Source: Sulfurivermis sp041678005 | GTDB taxonomy: Bacteria; Pseudomonadota; Gammaproteobacteria; Thiohalomonadales; Thiohalomonadaceae | Length of the DNA stretch: 64,000 bases | NCBI GenBank assembly: GCA_041678005.1 | Contig: JBAYOW010000002.1 | Location: forward strand, 1 to 64,000 | Direction: 5' to 3' | Part shown: positions 50,421-59,677 of the stretch, in pieces | Position numbering within the stretch: position 1 is the stretch's first letter | How the letters are laid out: every line of letters starts with the position of its first letter | Position numbers and translations under genes: made by a program | The notes under the pieces: model-generated | The model's database searches: none | The model's input: the letters and a program-made list of their open reading frames with translations, nothing else | What the model was told of the DNA's origin: nothing

Positions 50421-51621
50421 TAGACTTGGCCTTGCCCAACGGAGAAGTAACGGTCCGGGTTGCGCCCGAGGCTGGAGCTCGTCATTGCTGTCCGACCTGT
50501 GGAGTTGTTTCTCCAGGCTATGATACTCGGACACGCCGTTGGCGACATCTGGATACCTGTCAGTACAAGACCCTCTTGGTGGCAGACGTTCCCAGGGTTA
50601 ACTGTAAGGAACATGGCGTAGTGACTGTGTCGGTCCCTTGGGCGGAGCCTGGATCTGGATTCACGGCGATGTTTGAGGGGCTGGTTATTGACTGGCTCAA
50701 AGAGGCCTCCATCTCGGCAGTTTCACGGTTGATGGGACTGAGTTGGAATGCCATAGATGGCATCATGCAGCGTGCTGTTGTGCGAGGACTGGATCGCAGG
50801 AAAGAGCAGCACCCAACGCAAATTGGTGTTGATGAAACAGCCTTCAGGAAGCGGCATGATTACGTGACGATCGTATCAGACCAGGTAGCGGGGACGGTGC
50901 TACATGTTGGCAGTGACCGAAAAAAGGTTACGCTGAAGGCATGGTATGAAAGCCTAACGGAAGAGCAGCGAGAGGCGATTGAGAGTGTCTCGATGGATAT
51001 GTGGCCGGCCTTTATCAATGCCACACTGGAAAGCCTGCCTGGGGCAGAGGAGAAGATTGCCTTCGATAAATTCCATGTAGCCAAGTACCTTGGCGAGGCG
51101 GTGGATAAGGTACGCCGCCAGGAGCACAAAGCATTGATGGCCGAAGGCTATGAGGATCTCAAGGGCAGCAAATATGATTGGCTCTACAACCCGCAGAACA
51201 TGACGCACAAACAGAAGCGACGATTCAAGGCGCTGCGTGAGAGCACGCTGAAGACGGCGCGCGCCTGGGCGATTAAGGAACTGGGCATGTCACTTTGGCA
51301 CTATGTCAGTAAGACCTGGGCACGCAAAGGCTGGGAGCAGTGGCTGTCCTGGGCGGTGCGCAGTCGCCTGGACCCCATTAAGGAAGTCGCCAGGACCATC
51401 AAGGAGCACCTGTGGGGCATTTTAAATGCGGTGGTGCTGAAGGTCAGCAATGGACCAGCAGAAGGGCTCAACAGCCGGATAAAAATGATCAAGGTTCGCA
51501 GCAGAGGCTTCCGTAACAAAGAGTGGTTTGCCAATGCCATTTACTTCTATCTTGGCGGGTTAGATCTTTACCCTGAAGCGATAACCCGATGAAGACTACC
51601 CACTCGATCAGGGGAAGAGCC
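50420..51621 (+). mobile_element. ISL3-family insertion sequence, 5'-truncated
   Basis: The left part runs straight out of repeat island 5 with no left inverted repeat. The right end, just after the transposase stop, has GGGGAAGAGCC (51611-51621), which reads GGCTCTTCCCC on the other strand, the usual ISL3-type terminal inverted repeat. The element has lost its left end and the first part of its transposase and should be immobile unless helped in trans. Confidence 0.8.
50426..51592 (+). pseudogene. ISL3-family transposase, N-terminally truncated
   Basis: The protein (388 codons from TTG 50426) has the N-terminal zinc ribbon (CCPTCGVVSPGYDTRTRRWRHLDTCQYKT), then the DDE residues: Asp in GVDETAFRKRHDY, Asp in VSMDMWPAF, Glu in GPAEGLNSRIKMIK. 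Typical ISL3 transposases begin about 25-30 residues earlier, with a segment like LYxxLLGLxxPWxV, which is absent because the upstream DNA is repeat island. The apparent TTG start is not a natural start. No internal stop or shift is present, so the truncation is likely recent. Confidence 0.85.
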
Positions 51622-52636
51622 AAAATCATGAGCACTTTTGTTGGTATTGATATTGGCGCAACAGCGTTTGAGGTTGTGGTGCGCCACAATGATAAAAATA
51701 GTGACGCGAAAAGCTACAAACAAACGCATCAAGACCATGAGAAGCTAGCTGCACGACTGATCAAGCTGTACCCTGCCTGCGTCGTTATGGAAGCCACTGG
51801 AGTCTATTATTTGAACCTTGCTGTCGTGCTGTATAACAGCGGTTTAAAAGTTTCCGTGATTAATCCAAACAGCTTTAATCACTTCGCCAAGCTCAAGCTT
51901 AGCAACAGCAAAACTGATGCTATTGATGCCGCCTTACTGGCCGAATACGCGCAGCGCATGTCACCATGCTTATGGACAGCACCCGATCCAAAATACTTGT
52001 CGCTTCGAGATACTGGCCGTCAAATCAATAGGTTGGTAGGGCGTCGCACCGAAGCTAAAAATAACTTACGTGCTTTGAAGGCTAAAGACACAACGTATCA
52101 AGTGCTTATAGATGACGAGCAAGAAGGTATTGAATATTTAGATTCGCGCATCGATCGGTTACGTAATCTGGCTTTGGAAATGATACAGGAAGATGAATTT
52201 CTTTCTCAAAAACTAGAAAACCTAACCGCTGCCATAGGTATCGGGGTTAACAGCGCAATTATGATTATTTGCGAACTTGAGCTTTTGCCAAAACATTTGA
52301 AATCAGCACAAGTCAGCCGCTTTGCAGGCCTCGATGTGCGACTCACGCAATCAGGCACCAGCATCAACAAACCTGGCCGACTGAGCAAAGCAGGCAATGC
52401 CTATTTGCGCACAGCGTTATATATGCCTGCTTTGTCTGCCGCGATACACGACCCAAATGCAAAAACGTTTTATCAATCGCTGATACTACGCGGCAAGAAA
52501 AAGATGCAGGCATTGTGTGCTGTGATGCGTAAAATGCTGACCGGGATCTGGGCGTGTCTACAAACAAACACACCCTTTGAATCCTCAAAATTATTTAGTG
52601 AAGAGCATAAAAAAGCTTGCGCTTAAACAGAGTATC
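51622..52636 (+). mobile_element. IS110-family element abutting ISL3, ends uncertain
   Basis: IS110 elements lack terminal inverted repeats, so the ends are set by context: the left neighbour is the ISL3 right terminus (to 51621), and on the right repeat-island sequence (ACGGTTAAATGCGGTACGGTCAGG) begins at about 52634. Only about 6 bases on the left and 10 on the right lie outside the transposase gene. That leaves no room for the usual noncoding end that encodes the guide (bridge/seek) RNA. Confidence 0.65.
51628..52626 (+). CDS. IS110-family transposase (DEDD recombinase)
   Basis: A 332-residue transposase. The N-terminal RuvC-like domain has TFVGIDIGATAFEV, VVMEATGVYY and KTDAIDAALLAEYA, giving the D-E-D-D residues. 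The C-terminal Transposase_20 domain has GIGVNSAIMII, FAGLDVRLTQSGTSINKPGRLSKAGNAYLRTALYMPAL with the presumed catalytic serine in QSGTS, and ends KKMQALCAVMRKMLTGIWA. The start ATG 51628 is chosen over 51589, which lies in the ISL3 end. Codon use is noticeably richer in A and T than the neighbours, a sign of transfer. The reading frame is intact. Confidence 0.92.
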   Translation: MSTFVGIDIGATAFEVVVRHNDKNSDAKSYKQTHQDHEKLAARLIKLYPACVVMEATGVYYLNLAVVLYNSGLKVSVINPNSFNHFAKLKLSNSKTDAIDAALLAEYAQRMSPCLWTAPDPKYLSLRDTGRQINRLVGRRTEAKNNLRALKAKDTTYQVLIDDEQEGIEYLDSRIDRLRNLALEMIQEDEFLSQKLENLTAAIGIGVNSAIMIICELELLPKHLKSAQVSRFAGLDVRLTQSGTSINKPGRLSKAGNAYLRTALYMPALSAAIHDPNAKTFYQSLILRGKKKMQALCAVMRKMLTGIWACLQTNTPFESSKLFSEEHKKACA

Positions 52637-52948
52637 TACGGTTAAATGCGGTACGGTCAGGTAGGGCGCAATAACCAACTGGCATTGCGCCGTATGCAGC
52701 AAACCCCTACCCTGCAAAAAACTCACACAACCGCATCTCTTCAAGGGAGGATCGAGGTGGGATGGGGTAAATCGCCGTAGAGTAAAGTGTTTTACAATGC
52801 AATCCAGATAACTTCTGCCATCCTATTGGTATTCAACAACACACAGCTGTGCCAGCGCTAAAACTCTACCAGGCCAGAATTACGGCATAATTTTTCCACT
52901 ATGATTGTTGATGGACGATAATATTACTACGACCGAAAACGCCGATCC
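52627..52948. repeat. Repeat island 6 remnant and intergenic region
   Basis: Starts with GGTTAAATGCGGTACGGTCAGG and module D (GGCGCAATAACC...GGCATTGCGCC, 52658-52690), the same join seen in islands 1 and 4. The rest, to the epimerase-like gene, holds no supported feature. Confidence 0.7.
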
Positions 52949-53803
52949 TCAAATCTCTGCCAAGCCTGCGGCCAGCTGCGGATAGTCCAACTGCACACCC
53001 AGTTCCTGCAAAACACGATGATTATTCATGCGGCGTGATTCAGTGAGATAGGACAGCATGGCCGGGCTCAGTTGCAGTCTGGCTTCGGCCATGCTTAACG
53101 CTGGCGGTCGCGGTAGAGCAAAGCGATCGGCTACAGCATAAAAATATTCTGTCATTGTGCCATTACTACCATCACTGACGTTATAGATACGATCCTTGCC
53201 ACCGCGCATAGCTGCGGCAACACAGATCTTAGCCAGATCATCGATATGGATGCGGTTGGTATAACCACACTCTTCTTCACGCAAGACAGGCGTGCCCGCC
53301 CGCAATCTCGCCAGTGGCCAGCGCCCAGGGCCATAAATTCCACCAACACGCAGAATATTTATTGCGACTCCCCTGGCTCTTCCCCAGCCGCGTAATACTG
53401 TCTCTGCGTCCAGCCGCCTATACACACGATCAGCACATGGTGTCGGCGGCGTCTCTTCATCTACCCAGGCACCGGCGTGATCGCCATAGACACCAGAAGT
53501 AGATATATAGATCACTCGTTCAGGCACTGAATCTGTCGCAATAAAATTACGCATGCGTGTATCGACCCTGCCATGCGCAGGTGGCGGGGCGAAATAATAT
53601 ACAATGGCATTGTCAAACGGCAGCTGCAGCAAGCTGTCGGGATGATCCAGATCGCCTACAATACTTGTTAGGCCCTGAGCATCCAATTGTGCAGCCATCT
53701 CGCTGCGGCGCACCAAGGCCTGCACCCTGGCATGTTGCCTTAACCAAAGCCGTGCCACGCGCTGGCCAACATCGCCGTACCCAATAACACATATCTTTTG
53801 CAA
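52949..53803 (-). CDS. NAD-dependent epimerase/dehydratase-like (YeeZ-type SDR) protein
   Basis: A 284-residue extended short-chain dehydrogenase. The N-terminal nucleotide motif is VIGYGDVGQRVARLW, followed by IYISTSGVYGDHAGAWVDE. The usual catalytic YxxxK is replaced by a YRRLDAE segment. INILRVGGIYGPGR and the later RIYNVSDG are standard for the fold. Such YeeZ-like proteins are widespread and uncharacterised. It is divergent from the ferredoxin reductase gene. Confidence 0.85.
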   Translation of the reverse strand: MQKICVIGYGDVGQRVARLWLRQHARVQALVRRSEMAAQLDAQGLTSIVGDLDHPDSLLQLPFDNAIVYYFAPPPAHGRVDTRMRNFIATDSVPERVIYISTSGVYGDHAGAWVDEETPPTPCADRVYRRLDAETVLRGWGRARGVAINILRVGGIYGPGRWPLARLRAGTPVLREEECGYTNRIHIDDLAKICVAAAMRGGKDRIYNVSDGSNGTMTEYFYAVADRFALPRPPALSMAEARLQLSPAMLSYLTESRRMNNHRVLQELGVQLDYPQLAAGLAEI

Positions 53804-53883
53804 GGTTTATCTCCAGACCTGTTTGGTCGATAATCAGGTTTTCCATCATGCTCTGCAAGCCAAATACAGCAAGGAAAGATTAA

Positions 53884-54900
53884 ATGAATTTTAAGGTTCA
53901 CATCGAGCCCAGTGGTCGTGAATTTCAAATAGCGCAGGATGAATCAGTGCTTGATGCTTCCCTGCGCCAGGGTCTGAGTATCCCCTATGGCTGTCGCAGT
54001 GGTTATTGCGGTGCATGCAAATGCAAAGTGATCAGTGGTGAGCTGCATTATGGCGATAACGATCCTGGAGCTCTTAGTGAACAAGAGAAACTGGTCGGTA
54101 TGGCGCTGCCATGTATTGCCATACCAAAAACCGATCTGGTACTGGAGATCAAAGAAATCACTGATTTGAGTGATATCCCCATCCGCAATCTGCGCGCAAA
54201 AATAGCCCGCCTGGAAAAACTCAGCCCAAATGTAATGGGGCTGTGGTTGAAGCTGCCAGATGGTGAGCGCTTGCGATATCTGGCGGGGCAATATGTAAAT
54301 TTCCTCTTGCCAGATGGGAAGAAACGTGCATTTTCCATCGCCAATGCACCACATAACGATGAGTTACTTGAATTTCATATCGGACTGGTGCGAGGCGGAC
54401 ATTTTGCAGAACAGCTGCGCAATAAAATACAGGTCAAAGACTTGATGCGCATCGAGGGCCCGCATGGCAGCTTTTTCCTGCGAGAGGATTCAGATCGACC
54501 CATCATCATGCTCGCCACCGGCACTGGTTTTGGTCCAGTAAAGGCCATCATCGAGCACGCGCTTTGTGAGAGTGTTCAACGACCCATCCATCTGTATTGG
54601 GGAGTACGGCAGCAACCTGATCTCTACATGCACGAGCTTTGTCAGCGTTGGGCAAAAGAGTATGCACATGTCCACTATCATCCGGTTCTATCACAGGCAA
54701 CAGCCGATGATGACTGGACTGGCCGGCGTGGCTACGTGCAGGATGCTGTGTTGACGGATTTTTCCGATTTAAGCAACTTTGAGCTCTATGCATGTGGCCT
54801 GCCGGAAATGGTGCTAAATGCACGCAAGGTACTGACAGAACAGCGCGGTCTGGATACAAAACATTGCTATTCCGATACCTTTGATTGGGCAAAGGACTGA
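53884..54900 (+). CDS. 2Fe-2S ferredoxin-NAD(P)H reductase (AscD/RfbI-like)
   Basis: A 338-residue electron transfer protein with an N-terminal plant-type 2Fe-2S domain (CRSGYCGACKCKV with a fourth Cys in LPCIAI) and a C-terminal FAD/NAD reductase (YVNFLLPDGKKRAFSIANAP; IIMLATGTGFGPVKAIIEHA; YACGLPEMV). The closest named relatives are CDP-6-deoxy-delta-3,4-glucoseen reductase and oxygenase reductases. Many gammaproteobacteria carry one near ubiD or hem genes without a sugar cluster, so its natural partner is unknown. AGGAAAG precedes the start. Confidence 0.88.
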   Translation: MNFKVHIEPSGREFQIAQDESVLDASLRQGLSIPYGCRSGYCGACKCKVISGELHYGDNDPGALSEQEKLVGMALPCIAIPKTDLVLEIKEITDLSDIPIRNLRAKIARLEKLSPNVMGLWLKLPDGERLRYLAGQYVNFLLPDGKKRAFSIANAPHNDELLEFHIGLVRGGHFAEQLRNKIQVKDLMRIEGPHGSFFLREDSDRPIIMLATGTGFGPVKAIIEHALCESVQRPIHLYWGVRQQPDLYMHELCQRWAKEYAHVHYHPVLSQATADDDWTGRRGYVQDAVLTDFSDLSNFELYACGLPEMVLNARKVLTEQRGLDTKHCYSDTFDWAKD

Positions 54901-54951
54901 ATGAATAATACGCCGTGTACTCGGGGAGACGACGCTGCAAATGACATGGAT

Positions 54952-56205
54952 TTATTCGGTGCTTTCCTTGTTGTGTGGCATCAGCGGCAAGCGCTTGAGC
55001 GGCACCACGCCCAGTGACTGGCTATCGCCAGTCACCAGGCTCAGTCCTTGATGGTAATACTTGCGGGCAGATTTCTCCTCACCCAAACGTTCCAGCAGCT
55101 CACCTAGCAACTGACAGGCTTCTGCCCGTGGCTCCACGCCAACACTGGCCTCAAGATAACTACGCGCCTTGCCCCATAGCTCTGCGCGCATTGCCAGCCT
55201 ACCCAAGGTCAGCAACAACAATGGATGGCGCTCATGATGCTTGAGCCACTCCTCCGCGCTATCGAGCTGTCGCGCAGGCAGTCGACCCTTGGCCAGACCA
55301 TATAGATAAACCAGATCCGCGTCCCATTGTCGACGTATCGCTTCGCGCAACAGCCTTTCAGCTTCCTCATCGGCCTGCAGCGCCAACAAGCCGCGCGCAT
55401 AAGTAGTCAATAACATCGTCTGTTGCCGCATCTGACGTGGTATGCGTCCCCACAACTGCTGTAACTTTTCCAGCTGAGCTTGTGCACGGGCCTTACACAA
55501 CAATGCCTCCCAGATACGGCGCTCCAGCAACTCTATATCAGCTGCAGTCAGTACCTGATACTTGCGTAACTGCGGTAGCAGATCCAGCAACTCATCCCAA
55601 CTGGCCATCTGCTCATAGACCCGCTGCAACAGCTGCAGGACACGCGCATTCTTCGGCTGTTCACCATAAAGATGCATCAAGGTAGCCAATGCCTGCTCCA
55701 ATTGGCCACTCTTTAGTTGCAACTCGGCCTGTGTTGCGCCGATAGCCAGCTCATCTGTCGGACTGTGTTTATAAGCAGTAGATAAATAATTATCTCGCCG
55801 TGCTTCATCTCCTGATTTCTGTGCAGCATGGGCGGCACCCAAATAATTAAGCAGCGGTGTCTCGCTACGCGCGGCGTGGCGCGACAGATCGCGCTCAGCC
55901 TTGGCCCAATCACCTTGCGCCAGGGCAACAAGGCCACGATTAGTTGCCCGTCGGGCACGCAAGTCTCGACGTGAGCTGCGCCATGCTGCCAGGCGAGCCG
56001 GTGCGGCCATGGCGCCGATAATCAAGCGCAGAACCACATAGGTCAGCAGAAAGGCGAGCAACAACAACAGGCTGGCGAAGGTAAAAGATGTCTCCACGCT
56101 CCATGAGCCGTAATGAACAAGCACATAGCCTGTTTCATCCTGTGTCAACAGCGCCAGACTTACCGCAACGATGAGTACGATGACACTGAAGAACAGCAGT
56201 CTCAT
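54952..56205 (-). CDS. hemY: HemY tetratricopeptide membrane protein
   Basis: A 417-residue inner-membrane protein with two N-terminal membrane segments (about 3-20 and 40-62) and a TPR-rich cytoplasmic region (NYLGAAHAAQKSGDEARRDNYL...). It matches the gammaproteobacterial HemY_N family, not the protoporphyrinogen oxidase of the same name. It is thought to assist late haem synthesis or assembly. ATGA overlap with hemX in the hemC-hemD-hemX-hemY operon. Confidence 0.93.
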   Translation of the reverse strand: MRLLFFSVIVLIVAVSLALLTQDETGYVLVHYGSWSVETSFTFASLLLLLAFLLTYVVLRLIIGAMAAPARLAAWRSSRRDLRARRATNRGLVALAQGDWAKAERDLSRHAARSETPLLNYLGAAHAAQKSGDEARRDNYLSTAYKHSPTDELAIGATQAELQLKSGQLEQALATLMHLYGEQPKNARVLQLLQRVYEQMASWDELLDLLPQLRKYQVLTAADIELLERRIWEALLCKARAQAQLEKLQQLWGRIPRQMRQQTMLLTTYARGLLALQADEEAERLLREAIRRQWDADLVYLYGLAKGRLPARQLDSAEEWLKHHERHPLLLLTLGRLAMRAELWGKARSYLEASVGVEPRAEACQLLGELLERLGEEKSARKYYHQGLSLVTGDSQSLGVVPLKRLPLMPHNKESTE

Positions 56206-57287
56206 GGCTGCTCCCCCCCGGCAAGGCGTGTACTTATCTCGCGCATATCATGCAGGGATTTCTCTATGCCTGGCAGCTCTGGCGCGATATTGATCGCAGC
56301 CAGTCTCGCCAGCGATGCACGCAAGCCCGTGGTGGCGGCAGATTCGACAAGATAAAATCTTGCTATCCACTCATCGGCCTCCAGCAAGGCACTACGATAG
56401 GTTTGCGCTTGACCACGCAACAAGGCCAAGCGCGCCGTCTCCAGCTTGAGACGCAGATTCTGCTGCAATAGTAAACGCTGCTCAGGTGTAATCAAGGGCA
56501 GGCTGTCGGCTTCATGGCGGTGGATGACCAGCAAACTGCGCACGTCCTGCCAGAGTATTGTCCACATCCCACGCCAGCCATCCGGTGTGCTGTCCTCGTC
56601 TGCAGCAGGCTCGATGGCTTGTGCATTCCCAGCCAGCTCCAGCTGGCCCACGCCCTTGCTCAAGGCAGCTATTTCCAGGGCTATACCCTCTACATCAATC
56701 ACTGGTACGGCGCGCAAAAGCTGCAACTCCTCGTTGAGTTGACCGCGCACCCCAGTCAATTGCGGATCACTCAAGGAAGCCAGCCGCTGATCGGCCGTGT
56801 TCATCGCTACGATGGCACCAGAGACATCCCGCTCCAGCAACAAACGACGATTGGCCATTTGCAAAAGGTATTCAGCCTCGGCCATCACCCAGGCATGACG
56901 GCCGCGCCCAAGCCGCTCACTCACCTGCTCCACCGCACTGGCTAACAGCTGGTTTTTATCCTCTAGCTGCGTCAACGCATGGCCGGCATTCTCAAGCTGC
57001 TTGATGGTCTTTGCCTGTGTCTGCTGTAATTGCTCCAGGCGATCACCCCAGCTCTGCAGTGACTGCATGGCTTTGCTCTGCTGTTGTTCCAACTGCTGCC
57101 AGAAGAAATAGCTGGCACTGAGCAAGCCTATCAACAGCAACAGAACGACAAACCAAAGCGGTGCCTGACTGCGGCCTGCCCTTGCCTCGGCCCTGGCCTG
57201 GTTTTGTGTTTCGGCGTTATCAGGCTCCGCTACCAGCAGTTCACTGGCAGCATCGGTTTCATCTGGTTTTTGTTCAATGTCGCTCAT
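56202..57287 (-). CDS. hemX: HemX-family membrane protein
   Basis: A 361-residue protein with an N-terminal acidic region, one membrane segment (LWFVVLLLLIGLLSASYFFW, about 43-62), a coiled coil (about 65-125) and a C-terminal region (AEYLLQMANRRLLLERDVSGAI...) typical of HemX. It is annotated in databases as a uroporphyrinogen methyltransferase, but the family lacks that domain. ATG 57287 has an AGGAG site. Between hemD and hemY. Confidence 0.92.
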   Translation of the reverse strand: MSDIEQKPDETDAASELLVAEPDNAETQNQARAEARAGRSQAPLWFVVLLLLIGLLSASYFFWQQLEQQQSKAMQSLQSWGDRLEQLQQTQAKTIKQLENAGHALTQLEDKNQLLASAVEQVSERLGRGRHAWVMAEAEYLLQMANRRLLLERDVSGAIVAMNTADQRLASLSDPQLTGVRGQLNEELQLLRAVPVIDVEGIALEIAALSKGVGQLELAGNAQAIEPAADEDSTPDGWRGMWTILWQDVRSLLVIHRHEADSLPLITPEQRLLLQQNLRLKLETARLALLRGQAQTYRSALLEADEWIARFYLVESAATTGLRASLARLAAINIAPELPGIEKSLHDMREISTRLAGGEQP

Positions 57288-58069
57288 CGATATTCTCCTG
57301 CCCAACACCCTATCGCCTCTATCAGGCCAGCATCGCTGGCCGGGGCAGCAGTAAGGATCGGTGCGGTAAAACCCAGTTCTCTTGCCAAGGCGGCAGTGCG
57401 TTCACTGACTACTGCCAGCGGCAATTGTTGTAACCTGGCGGTATTTTCTGCACCGGCCAGAGTCAATAAATTATGCAACCCTTCACTACTTGTCACCGTC
57501 AGCATATCGACTTCATCAGCCTGCAAATAGCCACTCAGCAAGTCGGCATCCACGCGCGGACACTCACGCCGATATACCTCGACATAATCAACCGTAGCAC
57601 CGCGCTCACGCAAGGACTGTCCCAACAATGCGCGGCCACCATTACCGCGCAAGATCAGCACACGTTTACCTGCCATGGTCTGTAATTCCGGCATGGCCAG
57701 CAAGCCCTCGGTTTCATAACGATCCGGTGGCTGCAGATCCGGCTCACGCCCCAAACGCGCATACAAGGCTCGCGCACTACCTGCGCCAACCACCGCCAGC
57801 GTCAAACCTGCAGGCAAGCCACTCTGCGCCTCGATCAGATCCAGCCCATATTGCACGGCATTCGGGCTGACGAAAACCAGTAAATCATAATCCGCCAAGC
57901 GCGCCACGCTAGCACGCGCCGCGGCCTCATCATTTGGTGGGGTAATTGCCAACACAGGAAAACGGATTGCCCTACCGCCAGCCTCGACAATTAGATTACA
58001 TAGCCCCTCGGCCTGGTGCGCAGGTCGTGTCACCAGCACCCCCAGCCCACGTAAATCAGGCGCTGGCAT
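57284..58069 (-). CDS. hemD: Uroporphyrinogen-III synthase
   Basis: Cyclises hydroxymethylbilane to uroporphyrinogen III with inversion of ring D. The 261-residue protein is weakly conserved, as usual, but has GLGVLVTRPAHQAEGL, VFVSPNAVQYGL and LTVTSSEGLHNLL. ATG 58069 or GTG 58078 could be the start; both overlap the end of hemC. It overlaps hemX by four bases at its 3' end. Confidence 0.92.
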   Translation of the reverse strand: MPAPDLRGLGVLVTRPAHQAEGLCNLIVEAGGRAIRFPVLAITPPNDEAAARASVARLADYDLLVFVSPNAVQYGLDLIEAQSGLPAGLTLAVVGAGSARALYARLGREPDLQPPDRYETEGLLAMPELQTMAGKRVLILRGNGGRALLGQSLRERGATVDYVEVYRRECPRVDADLLSGYLQADEVDMLTVTSSEGLHNLLTLAGAENTARLQQLPLAVVSERTAALARELGFTAPILTAAPASDAGLIEAIGCWAGEYR

Positions 58070-58988
58070 AGACCTCACGCAGGATTACATCTGCGCCTCG
58101 TGCGAGCAGATCCTCGGCCAAGACCCGTCCCAGCTCCTCGGCATCTTCCGGCTTGCCGCTAATGGAGCCACGCACAATTTCAGTGCCATCTGGTTTGCCC
58201 ACCAAACCATGCAAGACAATAACGCCATGCTCAAGCTCAGCATAGCCGCCAATCGGCACCTGACAACCACCTTCCAGGCGTGTGTTCATTGCCCGTTCGG
58301 CCTTAACGCGTGTCGCCGTGGCCGCATGATTGAGCGGTGCCAGCAATTCATTGACTGCGGCATCATCGGCGCGACACTCGATCCCTACCGCGCCTTGACC
58401 CACGGCAGGCAGGCTAATGGTGACAGCCAAATGCTCAGCAATACGCTCGTCAAGGCCCAGGCGCAGCAGTCCAGCACTGGCCAAAATGATCGCGTCATAC
58501 TCACCTTCATCGAGTTTGCGCAGGCGCGTCTGCACATTGCCGCGCAGAAATTTAACCTGCAAATCAGGCCGACGCGCCAATATCTGACTCTGCCGCCTTA
58601 AGCTGGAAGTGCCTACTATTGCCCCTTCTGGCAGCTCAGCAAAGCTTTTGTGCTTGTTGGAAACAAAGGCATCGCGCGGGTCTTCGCGCTCGCAGACCAC
58701 AGACAGGTGCAGGCCGGGCGGAAAGGCCACCGGCACATCCTTCATCGAATGCACCGCAATATCGGCATCTCCGCGCAACATCCCTTCCTCCAGCTCCTTT
58801 ACAAACAGTCCCTTGCCACCGTTCTTGGCCAGGGGTGTATCGAGGATACGATCGCCCTGCGAGACCATCTTCACCAGTTCCACCTCAAGGCCAGGGTGAT
58901 GTACCTTAAGCTCAGCCGCGACAAATTCCGCCTGCCACAAGGCCAGCGGACTTTGGCGGGTTGCAATGCGGATCAGTTTTTTTGTCAT
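58056..58988 (-). CDS. hemC: Porphobilinogen deaminase (hydroxymethylbilane synthase)
   Basis: Assembles four porphobilinogens into hydroxymethylbilane using a dipyrromethane cofactor. The 310-residue protein has IRIATRQSPLALWQAEFV, HSMKDVP, VGTSSLRRQSQ, FLRGNVQTRL and the cofactor Cys in RLEGGCQVPIGGYA. It is the first gene of the hemCDXY transcript. Confidence 0.97.
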   Translation of the reverse strand: MTKKLIRIATRQSPLALWQAEFVAAELKVHHPGLEVELVKMVSQGDRILDTPLAKNGGKGLFVKELEEGMLRGDADIAVHSMKDVPVAFPPGLHLSVVCEREDPRDAFVSNKHKSFAELPEGAIVGTSSLRRQSQILARRPDLQVKFLRGNVQTRLRKLDEGEYDAIILASAGLLRLGLDERIAEHLAVTISLPAVGQGAVGIECRADDAAVNELLAPLNHAATATRVKAERAMNTRLEGGCQVPIGGYAELEHGVIVLHGLVGKPDGTEIVRGSISGKPEDAEELGRVLAEDLLARGADVILREVYASA

Positions 58989-59101
58989 CTACACAAGCCC
59001 CTACAATATAATGCTCAATAAAATTAATATGTTTGTTATTATCGCACGGAAAAGGCCAGCATTTTAGCCCCTCCTACAATAGCGAAAACCTTTACTCATA
59101 T

Positions 59102-59677
59102 ATGCATATCATCCTGCGCGCTTTCCTTTGTCTGGCCATCATGCTCAGCCCTGTTGCCCAGGCCAAAAACCCTGCCGATGCCAGCGAAATCATCCTCCCG
59201 CAGATTGACAATCTACGTATCGAGGCTGCGCTTGCCCGTGAGCAAAATCTGCCCTTGCTGATCATGTTTTCCTCTGAGCATTGTCGTTATTGCAGCATCA
59301 TGGCAGATGAGTTTCTCAAGCCGATGATGTTCACCGGCGAGTACCAGGACAAAATTCTGTTTCGTCAACTGAACCTAAGCGCCCGGGCCGAGATAATCGA
59401 CTTCGATGGCAGCCCGATCAAGGTGCGTGAATTTGCCCGTCGATACAAAATTCGCCTGACACCAACTCTTATCTTCCTCGACCACAGTGGCCAGCAAGCT
59501 GCGCCAGCCATGGTTGGTCTCAGTACACCAGACTACTTTGGCAGCTATCTCGATACAGCCATCAACACGGCCCACACATATGTCCGCGCAAAACGCACAA
59601 CTGCTGACCGGGCTTCGTTGATCAAAGTTCACCCGAACGCAACAGCCGACGCACTTCAGGTAACTGCCGGCGACTGA
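59102..59677 (+). CDS. Secreted thioredoxin-like protein (SoxW-like)
   Basis: A 191-residue protein with a signal peptide (about 1-21, AQA) and a thioredoxin fold with the site EHCRYCSIM (CxxC) and cis-Pro in IRLTPTLIFLD. It resembles SoxW/DsbE-like periplasmic thioredoxins that keep sulfur oxidation or cytochrome proteins reduced; no sox or ccm gene is nearby. ATG 59102 gives a good signal peptide; the longer frame does not. Its last 56 bases overlap the convergent algR gene. Confidence 0.85.
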   Translation: MHIILRAFLCLAIMLSPVAQAKNPADASEIILPQIDNLRIEAALAREQNLPLLIMFSSEHCRYCSIMADEFLKPMMFTGEYQDKILFRQLNLSARAEIIDFDGSPIKVREFARRYKIRLTPTLIFLDHSGQQAAPAMVGLSTPDYFGSYLDTAINTAHTYVRAKRTTADRASLIKVHPNATADALQVTAGD

